A DNA stretch of 50,550 bases from Fragilaria crotonensis (taxonomy: Eukaryota; Bacillariophyta; Fragilariophyceae; Fragilariales; Fragilariaceae). The notes beneath the pieces are model-generated. The model searched no databases and was not told where the DNA came from. It saw nothing but the letters and a program-made list of their open reading frames with translations. The position numbers and the translations under genes are program-made. Shown here in pieces: positions 11,730-21,009 of this stretch (positions within the stretch are counted from its first letter, which is position 1; every line of letters starts with the position of its first letter). The stretch is taken from the NCBI GenBank assembly GCA_022925895.1, contig JAKSYS010000463.1, positions 1 to 50,550 of the forward strand, given 5' to 3'.

Positions 11730-13795
11730 CTTTCCGCAATAAAGGTAGCCAGTTGCGTTTTGAAAGCTTTGTCAATGGCGATGACTGTATCATCAGTGGC
11801 CGACGTGGCGTGGTACTTACGATAAAAAGCCTCAATAGTACCTGTGGATTGAGTGGAAACCTTATGCATCTTTGCCTCTTTCGAAAGCACAGTGTAATCA
11901 GCATTGTCATCATCCTTGTCAACTTTGAGGTTGCCTTTGGGTTCTTCATCGTTCTTGTCTTCAAAGAAAACATCATCAAGTTGTAATCTTTTCAACAAAT
12001 CACCACCTTTGCGCTTTTTGGTGGGTGTGTGAACGTGGAGCACGACAGGTGTGAGGAGTGAAAGATCTTCAATCCTTTCAATTGTGACCTTTTGCTCTTC
12101 ATCTTCATCTTCATTGGCACCTTCCGTCTTTGTGGGAGTATCTTTTAGTTCCTCACTTTTGTCAGCCAATGCATCCTCGGAAGCATTTATCTTCACAGGT
12201 GTGTCTTCAAGTGCATTTTGCATAATGACATCAGCATCAGTCACATTCGTCGAAGCAGGTTTCCTATCCGGCGAAGATAAATCGATTGTTGCCTTTGACT
12301 TCGGAATCATAGACACAGAATCTTTCTTCCCTGAGGAAGATAAATCAAAAGTGGCATTGTTATCCGGACTCTGCGTGATATCGATTGCAGCAGAAGCGGT
12401 TGAACGAGGATTGGATTGAGGTTTGCGTTCCTTTCTAGCATCGTCTTCAAGTTCCTTAACAAGTTTGCGAAGTTTACCTTTTGGCATTGCCTGACGCTTC
12501 TTCATGCTGTCAAAATCTGGCCAACTGAGGGTAGACCTCAAGGTGTCAGTGTATAATGGATTGACCAAATTGTCTTTGTTGACTCGTTTTGGTAGCACGT
12601 CAAAATGCAACGCAGCCATGCGGTCAAACACAACAAACCATTCTAAGCGGAGCATGGTTAGGTAATCCGCAAATATCAAGTCATCTTTCTTCGTTGGGAG
12701 TGCTTCAAAGAATCGCCTATCAAAATAGGCAAAACACTCTTTTGTCTCATCATCTTCATGAAGTTCCCACTTGGTTTGACGCCCGAACTGTTCGTTGAAA
12801 GACATTTGCTCCACTTTCTCACTGCAAATGTTTCTCAATATGATACCGATGGCAGCAACAATGCCTAAGCCACAATTACACCCGTCCACTTGTTTTGGTA
12901 ACATATTTTCTTCTGCAATGCGCAAAGCAGGAAAAGATTTTGTTCCAAGCATATTGCCTTCAAACTTCTTCCCGAATGGGGAAAGCCACTTCATTGGAGC
13001 ATCTGATGCGGGCATGCTTTCTTCGTGAATTTCGTTGCTGTAACACAAATTCAAAAACCATATGATACCGGTATCAATGGCCACCTGGCGCGTACCGAGA
13101 GGGTCAATGCTGCAATAACGGAAAAAGCACGGTCGCAGGGAGTTGTTGGTGTTCTCAATGTCCTCCACATTCTCACAAATGCTTCCAGGATTGAAGACAA
13201 ATGTAGCACTCCAATGTTTTCCATTCTCGTTTTGTGGAAACACTAACACCTTCTTAGAGAGCAAGCCTGGATTTCGCTCAATGATGTGGTTTACAATGTA
13301 ATCCTGTTGCACCTGTTGCGCTTTCTTAATGGAGCTTGAATCCGCCTTCAAAATGTTGAAGATCAACTCCGCAAGTTGCGTTTGCGGCATTGCTGCATTG
13401 TCTTTTTCCAATTGAAGCAATGCTTTCAAACGTGCGTGGGCCGAAAACCCAGATTTAATTGTGTTGGAGGAATGCACTGGCAAGATGAAAGCCGCATCTT
13501 CGTACCTTCCATCAAGAGATAAAATCGAAAGCATCAAATCAATCTCACCTGTTGAAAACCATTTCATTCCTCTGTCTGAAGTATGCTGTTTGCGGCGTGC
13601 CAGCGTCATTTCACCTTTAAGCTTCAGGGAATCCGCTGGCAACAATGGCTCCAAAGGAAGGGGAAACAGCTTGCAAATCAATGGAAGTGATGCAAATAAA
13701 CTCTCCGCATCTTTTTGTGCATACACTAATCTTCCACCGCCGATTAACCGAGGAGGGGTATTGACACCAAAACGGAAGAACTCTTGGAGCCACAT
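11660..13795 (-). pseudogene. Ulp1/C48-like cysteine protease module
   Basis: A 711-codon frame contains a Ulp1-type (SUMO/NEDD8 protease) fold. WFSTGEIDLMLS is at residues 79-90, catalytic H194-W195 in NGKHWSATFVF, D231 in CSIDPLG, and Q302 with C308 in KQVDGCNCGL. The Gln-to-Cys spacing is exactly that of Ulp1 proteases. C48 proteases cleave SUMO-like tags; in plant CACTA and MULE elements they are carried as accessory genes. After about residue 440 the protein is acidic, serine/threonine-rich and probably disordered (repeated ATIDLSS-like motifs). It ends in ATGA overlapping the next ATG, but both neighbouring frames extend past these points. I therefore read the whole as one broken gene with the GNAT piece upstream and the papain-like piece downstream. 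Confidence 0.8.
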
Positions 13796-13911
13796 TCAGA
13801 CTTTCGCCAGCCTTCTTCTGCTCGTCGTCGGCGGGCAATGCAGTTGTAAGGTGCTTTAGTCGACCATGAGGCAAATGCATAAGAATTGGACAGACCGTCT
13901 GCTTAGAATCG

Positions 13912-14859
13912 TCACTTGGGAAGCTTAAAAGGTGATGGTTTCTGTCCTCGCAAAGCAGTTTGCAAATGGTCAGGAAGCATTCCAAAACCAGCATCATCTG
14001 TTTCACTCTTGTTCATCCGGCGAAAACCAATCATTGTGTAGAAGTGGAATGCAGCAGGCTCTGAACACTGAACAAACACTTCAATCTTCTTGACATCGTC
14101 TACAGATGCACACCGTTTAATGACCTGTATCAACATGAACAAGCCGACTCCATTGCGGCGCCAGGATTGGATTGAAGGTGGGTGATTTGTTGAATGATGA
14201 GTCACCCCCAAAAGGGAAAGAAAAACAGACATATTTCCGGCATCAATTGGATCACGATGCATTTGAAATGAAACAGCTGACACAGTGGCAAATTGCTGTG
14301 AATATGGCGAGAAGGATTTGGGGACAGCAACTTGTTTGCCGATGCGTAAAGCAAGAATCAAAAGAGTAATGTCCTCTTTCATTGCGCGTTCAATTTGCTC
14401 TTCCATCGAAACAGAGGCATGGAAGATGGTCTCGTAAAATCGTCGAGCACTGGAATAAAAGATCCTTGGAGCTGTTCCAAATGAAACATTCTCCACAGAT
14501 TGCGAACGCAATAAAATATGCCGTAGGTGCCAAACTTTATTTTCATGGTCTTCGGGCTTGAAAATTGCATCTGCAAAAGCAAATCGTTGTACCAATTCGA
14601 AAAGGTGTCAAGTTCTGTTCAACAAGCCAACTTCCAATCCACGCAAATATGCATTGATAACACCACGCTTTTGCTTATGGTTCAGCTTGCCTACCAACTC
14701 CTTTGTTCCATCGAATTGATACACAGAATCCAAGATCAAAGTTGCATTGATTGTTTTTGACACAGTGACAACAACCTCAACGTCACCTTCCACAAGATCA
14801 ATAATGCCTTTATTTGGGAAAGGAAGGTGAGGCTCAGCCTCACGAGCAGCTTCGGCCAT
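13912..14859 (-). pseudogene. GNAT-like module, N-terminal part of transposon protease gene
   Basis: Two pieces lie in the same frame, separated by one in-frame TGA near 14605. The second shows a GNAT acetyl-CoA-binding pattern: SWRRNGVGLFMLIQVIKR (R-x-x-G-x-G/A-type pyrophosphate loop, codons 14160-14143) followed by IEVFVQCSEPAAFHFYTMIGFRRMN (the A-x-x-FY-x-x-x-GF end of GNAT folds). GNAT enzymes transfer acetyl groups to amines; the substrate here is unknown. The frame runs out at 13912. A second frame (SDDSKQTVCPILMHLPHGRL) bridges to the Ulp1 frame at 13795, so two shifts separate the modules. An ATG pair at 14976/14973 could be the original start, but a TGA intervenes. Confidence 0.62.
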
Positions 14860-14976
14860 TACTTGAGCCCTTGCATGGATTCAGCATTTGCAAGATCTGA
14901 CAAGGCCGAAGCTGCCATCTGCTTCTGTATCCATTTCACCGAGCAGCTCACTACTCAAATCTTTGGCACTCATCAT

Positions 14977-15023
14977 GTCGAAGAAACAAAAGTTTGTTGT
15001 GTGCAAGCTTCACAATCCTCAAT
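14977..15023. other. Start-proximal spacer of protease gene
   Basis: A short stretch between the candidate upstream ATG pair of the GNAT/protease gene and the first 168-bp repeat. It may hold the 5' leader; nothing else is recognised. Confidence 0.3.
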
Positions 15024-15191
15024 GACGTCCAATTTCTTGAACGGTCCTACGATGAGCAATAGGACTGCTGCACCGACCAAGTAATGTGGGCTTTACCAGT
15101 AAGGCACGACGTGTAGGCACACTACTCTTTCGAGCAAGATCCTCGCAGGTGACTGGTGTCCACACACAAAACAAGGTGATGCAGCAACAGA
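15024..15191. repeat. 168-bp direct repeat, copy 1
   Basis: It starts GACGTCCAATTTCTTGAACG and is repeated 276 bp downstream with one visible difference (accgacc against accaacc). On the minus strand both copies read as the same short open peptide (TPVTCEDLARKSSVP and onward), so the unit may derive from a 5' exon or leader of the protease gene. Confidence 0.9.
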
Positions 15192-15299
15192 GCAATGTGG
15201 AGAATGAAAGCAACAAATATTGTGTTCTCACAACAGTCAATCAATTGCGTCAGAGCAAAATGAAGTTGTCCAAATCGATCAAAACAAGGCAGGTTCAAA

Positions 15300-15467
15300 G
15301 ACGTCCAATTTCTTGAACGGTCCTACGATGAGCAATAGGACTGCTGCACCAACCAAGTAATGTGGGCTTTACCAGTAAGGCACGACGTGTAGGCACACTA
15401 CTCTTTCGAGCAAGATCCTCGCAGGTGACTGGTGTCCACACACAAAACAAGGTGATGCAGCAACAGA
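15300..15467. repeat. 168-bp direct repeat, copy 2
   Basis: Second copy of the unit at 15024-15191, at an offset of 276 bp. The spacers after the copies differ in length and sequence, but both end in a shared AAGGCAGGTYCAAAG motif, so the array may once have had longer units. Confidence 0.9.
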
Positions 15468-16990
15468 ACCGTGAATCAATCGAAATCAACAACAACACTT
15501 GCTTGCTGATTGTAATGATGCAAAGAAGCACAGCAAGGCAGGTCCAAAGCTGGGAGAAATGAAAGTTGTAAGAATGAGAAGTAAAAACATTGAAGCAGCG
15601 AACAAATCAGCAAATAAATTACACATTCATTGTAGAGTATGAGCGCATCAACAGCGGCATGGATAGTAGAACCATAAACAGTATGTTCTGTCTACAGTAC
15701 ATGCGCGTTGTTTAATGTAGCACAGTACTCGTACCACCATGCAGTAGGAACCACGTGTGTTTGGCGCGTACTACCAGTAGTCGGTCACAGTACAAAATTA
15801 ACGGTACTGGTACAACGATAGTGTGAAAAACACGTAGGTACAGAGTTTTTGTACATCCGGGTTACGAATCGATGCAACAAAAGAAACATGATGTCAACAC
15901 TTCAAAAAGCACAACAACCTTGCCTTTCACATGAAAAAAAACGCTCACCCATTGAACACACAAGATAAGAGGACAGGATGAAACTTACAGATTCGAATTT
16001 GGACGAAAATTGAAAGGAGAGTCAAGGTTAGTGTCAGCACACTTGAGGAAGTGTGCAATGGATGGAGTTGTGTACCCAAAGAAAATCTCGACACGTTAAC
16101 GGTAATTTAACGGGTTTTACGGTTAAAGTCCGATCATGGTAACGGTACTACAGTAATGTTACCATAGCAGTACCATGCATTCCGACCTTCTTTTCCTACG
16201 GTACCAGTACAACTAAACTTAAGATGAGGTCTTTCTTGTTTTACATGTAGACACTGTACTAGCCTATATGCATCGCCATCAAGCTCTTCAATGGCAATCA
16301 TACCCTTTGCTTCGCGTTAGATTGCTAATGTCGTTTGTGCAAAACACATGCTTGGATTATAATTTCAATATTTTATTGCAGAACAAGACAATTACAAATG
16401 TGAGACAAATAACGAATTGGCTACTAGGCATAATGTTGTTGTGACTACTTCTAAAGCCTAGATAATAGATGCGCAAAATAACGTCACTACTTTAAAGGTT
16501 GTATGATAACAATACAAACAAAATGGCAGTACAAACGATTGCGTTATAGTTTTGTTTTCTAGTTAGTTATGCTAGCTACTGCAAACTAACAAAGTAAAAC
16601 AACAACAGCCACCGGTTACATTAGTGCGTAAAACACCACTAAAAATGTAATACAATCGTACTAAAAAAATTGTGGTTAACTTAACTGATGTCATCAGAAG
16701 CCAAAGTTAGCATCACAATAAAAAAGAAGTCGGAGTCAATTAGTCACGACCAATTAAGGTTTGAATTCAAAACTGTGTACAATTTGCCGTAAAATTCAAA
16801 TTGCATGACTAGCTACCTATCTTAATCACACATGTTGATTTTAAATGCACGTCTTCATGATACGTAATGCATTGCACTTAAATAAAATACTTTTGAATCA
16901 TGTAAACACACATTTACTACCATTTGGTGTACATTGCACGCCCAAATTAATCATAAAACCAATTCATCACATAAAATTGAATAACTGAAC
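15468..16990. other. AT-rich intergenic region of the transposon
   Basis: No supported gene. It contains many short TAC/GTAC runs and a perfect 8-bp inverted repeat (ATGGTAAC at 16136-16143, GTTACCAT at 16158-16165, 14-nt loop). It separates divergently transcribed genes and may hold both promoters. Confidence 0.5.
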
Positions 16991-18452
16991 ATGAGTGCAT
17001 TGCATTCGAAAGGTTGGCTTGATCCGTCGTCAGTGCTAGATGATGAACTTCCTGCTGTCTTGAATAAAAACTCACATTACCATAAGTTAAGTTGCAAATC
17101 AAATGTGGTGGCCGACGATGTTACGCACAGTAATCAGACAGCAGTTGTGGAACCACAAAGGCAAGCATATTCATTTATTGATAGATATTCATCACTTCCA
17201 AGTTTGCAATGCAAGCTAAATGCCGCAAATGACATTACGCCAACGTTTGCAATGCACCATGGCAATCCGATTGTACCTTTAAACATGGATTTGCAAAACA
17301 CAATTGCTTCCCAACGCATGATGGTACGCGAATGTGTTAAGACCAAATTGTTTCGTCGCCTTAAATTTTTCAAAAGACGTGCATGGTTTGTTTGATCGAC
17401 GCCAAGGAACTGTGTGTGCAATGATTATTGCAAATTGCAACGTTGAAGCAGAAAACGCGGACGAGTATTGGTGGGCAGATATGCGCAAATTGGTTGTGTG
17501 TACTCACACAGATCGTCGCAACAATGTCATTAAAAATATGCGTCTGCGATTTCGAGTAAGTTTGCAATGCAATTATGACCTTTGTTGTATAAATGCTTAC
17601 AGCGTACTTCAAAAACATTATTGCAGATGGCATGTGTGGAAAAATCGCTCATTTTAAGATAAACAATGGCAAAGAGGCTGATATGGATTACATGTTGGAC
17701 ATGAGAGATAACTTGGTCCATTACGTGCATTTAATTGATATTTATGCACCATGCATTGTTGGACACAGTATTTGGAATAACAAAGCAAACATGGCACGCT
17801 ATTGTGGTGACAGCGCAGCATTGTTTAACGACTTTGTGTTTTCCATGAGTGATGAAGCGTTTATGTTGCTTGTGTTGCTTAACTACACAGAAACATGGAT
17901 GTCAGAATTAGCACGTGAACAATCAAAGGTACGTACAATACAGTGACATTGATTATAAATGATATTTGTTTGTTCTAACGCTTGACATTCAACATTATTG
18001 GCGTGGTGCAACAGCTTCAAGCCAATGTTGGCGGCGGTGTTTTAGTTGTGAGCCAAACAGTGGTGAGTTTATAATGTGTATTTCAGTGACAGGCACGACA
18101 CTTTCTTATGAACCAAATGCGGAGCTCACAATGCAATTTTGTTTAGGCACCAAAATTTACATTGTCACGCAAACAACGTAACGACGTCAATGGTGTAGCT
18201 GGGATTGGATGGACTGAAGAGGGTCTAAGCAAGTTCAATGAATTGTATGATCTTGTCGAGGAAGACCGCATTACGCGGGGTGTGACATTCAACCATGAAT
18301 TGCTGAATGTGTTTCTCGAGCGTCAACGCGTTGTGAAGGTAAATCCTGCACGTCTCAATGCGAGGAAACGCAAGACCATTACACGCGATGATATGGGACC
18401 GATTGATACATCATGCAGGGATGCTTTGCAAAATGGCTTGGTTCCAATTTAG
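16991..18452 (+). CDS. Multi-exon transposon-borne gene of unknown function
   Basis: Not recognised. The start at ATG 16991 follows an AT-rich upstream region. The frame changes near 17367 at a T5/A4 run and continues as KDVHGLFDRRQGTVCAM and ENADEYWWADMRKLVVCTH. Likely introns are 17556-17602 (GTAAGT to CAG, phase not clean), 17929-18014 (GTACGT to CAG) and 18063-18146 (GTGAGT to TAG). The last two give clean phase-0 joins: AREQSK, then LQANVGGGVLVVSQTV, then APKFTLSRKQRNDVNG and GIGWTEEGLSKFNELYDLV. It ends with TAG at 18452. No catalytic motif is seen. It could be a second transposition protein (TnpA-like by position only) or cargo. One frameshift means this copy may be inactive. Confidence 0.5.
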
Positions 18453-18949
18453 CATTGTTTAATCATATCAACTAGTCTTTGGAATACATGTTTTACATTC
18501 ACAAAGATGATAGAGTTGTACTTGAATAACTAGTGAGCCGATACATGAAAGTGCTATTGATGTAAGTATGGTATACCACTATTGTCCTTTTTAAGTACGG
18601 TAATATGTACAACAGGATTACGTTTTATCCAAAAAATGGAGGCATGTTATGGACAAAGCAAATAGAGATATCAGTTTAACTGATCAGCAGGATTCCGTAT
18701 TCTCAATTCTACAGATGTTGGGCGTTAGAACGCAGATGCAAGTAATAATGTTTTGAAGAATTCCATATTCTATTATGCAGTATATGTGCTTAAAAAAGTA
18801 CGGAATATCTAAACGGGACTAGTACATCAGCAGTATCAACGAATAAAATAGTGCGGAAAAACCCAAAATATAGTAAGTAGAAACCCAAAAATAAAATACA
18901 TATTTATTGCTATAGTACAGGACTTGCTTTTTAGATGCAGAGTCTTGCT
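18453..18949. other. Right flank of the transposon, no gene
   Basis: AT-rich, with a twice-repeated GRATTCCRTATTCT motif near 18691 and 18759. It probably holds the right subterminal region. No coding signal is seen. Confidence 0.45.
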
Positions 18950-18957
18950 GTCCTTAG

Positions 18958-20443
18958 GATGTTGCCTTCCGTGCGATATTCCGTTCGTACTCTATCAATA
19001 TTTTGTACCACTGGTGATAGGGAGAGGCATCTGAGACTGGTCACAAAATCCGAATGGGTTTGAAAAATTGCATCCACCTCGTCAGTCGACATTTTTGAGA
19101 TTAGTAGTCTTCCAAGGAACACTGAGGTTTCGGTGCCATTTAGATATGTTGAGAGGATCTCAGTTAGGGCGCCCACATGGTTTTCGCCGCATTTAACAAT
19201 AAGATGAGGAACTGTTCGGCCCGTTGGCGTTTTCCTGAGAAAGATGTCAAAGAAGGGAGTCGCTGGGGTAATTTTCGTCGGAGTTCTTTGAGATAGAAGA
19301 ATCGTTGGGTGAAGGTGGGGTGTTTGAAGATGTATCCTGCCGTGGTGATCTCGCTATCGCTGGAGGCGTTGGAGATGCTGAGTTCAACGTGGTGGTGATC
19401 GAGTACGTTTGGTATCGGATTTTTAACCACTTGCTTGGCCTGTCGGAAGACAAAGTCTGAAGCTGAAGACAAACGTTCTGGCGGCGCCAATGGGAAGAGT
19501 CCGTTTTCCTAGGTAGTCGGAGAGGTTGTCGGGTGTCAAGTCGATGAATGGGATAGCTGGTGCTGCTCCTGATTCTGTTTTCCAGGGATAAATGACTGAG
19601 TCTTTTGCCGTTCCCAATATATAGTGGATTAGGTCAGTTGCTTCGTAGTTCCATTGGTGATGTCGTCTGTGAGTTCTTCGTACTTTGCTGGTTTCCATTT
19701 GACTGTGATCCTGATCGTGCCGTCGTTGATCTGTACGAAGGAGTTGTCAGGTTCCGTGGTGGTTTGTTGGGTCACGACTGGGAGTTTCCATGCTGAATTG
19801 AGTTTATCTGTGTAGTGGTTTTCGTCGGGAGGATGGTTTCGGTCGTTCTGGGAGGCAGGAAGCGGTGTCTGTGTTGCGTCTGTGTTTTGTCGTGGTCTGT
19901 TTTTAGCTCCAACTACTTGCCATTCGATTGCTGGGAGTTTGCCGTCCGTGCTTGCGTCGAAATCCATAAAGTCTGGCTCTTCATAGATCAGTCTCGCATT
20001 TCTTGGATCGGTTGTGTCAGGGGTGAGAGCTGATGGTAGATTGTTCAGGAGGTATGGGCGGGCGATGTCGATTGCCCACCTCTCAGTTTCTCTGGCATGT
20101 CAAGCGCTCTGTTCAGGTGGTAGGAGTAGACGTTCCAGATGAAGGTAAGCGCGTCCTCTATCTCTTTCATGCGTTCCCACTGTGTTTCAAACTGGAAGCA
20201 GTGATCATATGCATGGTAGCCGAAGGTGATGTAGCGTTCCCATGTCGAAGGGTTTCCTACCTTTTGGTATGCAAAGTCATTTTCCTTGCGGAGAGTCATA
20301 GTGGTGCCGTTTATGAACGCTTCGGGGAATTGTCTCGGGGTTTCGATCCAGTCTTCGGTGTTAAACGCGTACTTAGGGTCAGTGATGTCAATGCCATTAG
20401 GATGGCTACCAAGGGGCGGTGGAGGTCCCGTTCCAATGGACAT
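18958..20443 (-). pseudogene. LINE ORF1 (gag-like), N-terminal half
   Basis: It starts at ATG 20443 (SIGTGPPPPLGSHPNGIDI) and runs to the insertion junction through at least four frame changes (near 20100, 19640, 19450 and 19280). Segments in order: GTTMTLRKENDFAYQKVG; WERYITFGYHAYDHCFQFE; WAIDIARPYLLNNLPSALT; a polar spacer; IRITVKWKPAKYEEL; LPIGAARTFVFSFRLCL; FDIFLRKTPTGRTVPHLIV with CGENHVGAL; PVVQNIDRVRTEYRTEGN. The end matches in strand and order the N-terminus-less frame at 5755-6809, so the two are inferred to be one protein of about 850 residues. No known enzyme motif is seen. It could be an ORF1 specific to this LINE group. Confidence 0.62.
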
Positions 20444-20458
20444 GGTGGTACGTGACAA

Positions 20459-21009
20459 CTTCTTACAGTCGCTACGAGAAAACGGTTGACGGACGGTTCG
20501 TTATTATCGAATTTTTTAGTAAGAAATTGTGTTGTGTACCCCCCACGATAAGACATGCTCTTATGTGTGTCACTACGATATTACATGTGTGTGCCATTTG
20601 CCGATGTGCCACCCTTGCACTGGATTGGTTCTGCTCGAATTTAAAGTTTTAAGTCCACCAACAACCCTGCACCCACTCTATCATCAGATGCTTCTTTGGT
20701 TAGATCTTTCTTTGGCTAGCTAGTCTACCGGTCGATATCTTCCTATGCTGAGGAGCGATCAGGACGTATGCATCCGTTGACAATTTTTGGTAGATTCTCT
20801 TGAGAGGAGAACTCCTATTGTTCTTACGAAGACGAATTCGTGGTCCAATATCATGTCCCCACTGCTACGAGCGGTCAGTTCAGGTGTTCCACCTCACGTT
20901 GCACAGAAGTATTGAAAGAAACCTTTTCAGAACAGTTGCATCGGTAACGGTGGAATGGCAGCACTTCACTGTGCCATTGAGCGGCATGCTGCACAGATAG
21001 AGGCGTCTC
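20459..21009. other. Intergenic, probable LINE 5' region
   Basis: No gene seen. It probably holds the 5' untranslated part of the LINE and the 3' end of the methyltransferase transcript (tail at 21010). No target-site duplication was recognised. Confidence 0.4.

Larger units (their letters stand above)
6810..18957. mobile_element. Composite DNA transposon inserted into the LINE
   Basis: A block of about 12.1 kb separates the two halves of the LINE ORF1. It carries a DDE transposase (7332-10220, plus), a multi-module protease gene (14859-10282, minus, tail-to-tail 61 bp from the transposase), a duplicated repeat and a multi-exon gene (16991-18452, plus). Transposases paired with Ulp1-type proteases are known in plant CACTA and MULE elements. 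Ends are uncertain: CTAAGGAC at 6810-6817 is the reverse complement of 18950-18957, and GCATCTAA at 6806-6813 that of 18931-18938. No long terminal inverted repeat or clear target duplication could be established by eye. More than one element could be present. Confidence 0.65.

Noticed and set aside
10545-13795. ATGA overlap at 11660-11663 as a bicistronic stop-start
   Set aside because: The downstream frame is open before the ATG, and protein-like sequence runs across (KWKWSSEKDHQKTIEHW), so a frameshift within one gene explains it better.
15086-15562. Two similar short plus-strand peptides as paired genes
   Set aside because: They come from the 168-bp duplication, and neither has a family motif or gene-like context.
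19815-20455. Plus-strand frames across the LINE ORF1 N-terminal half
   Set aside because: They are antisense shadows; the minus-strand reading gives consistent protein-like segments that join across frame changes.
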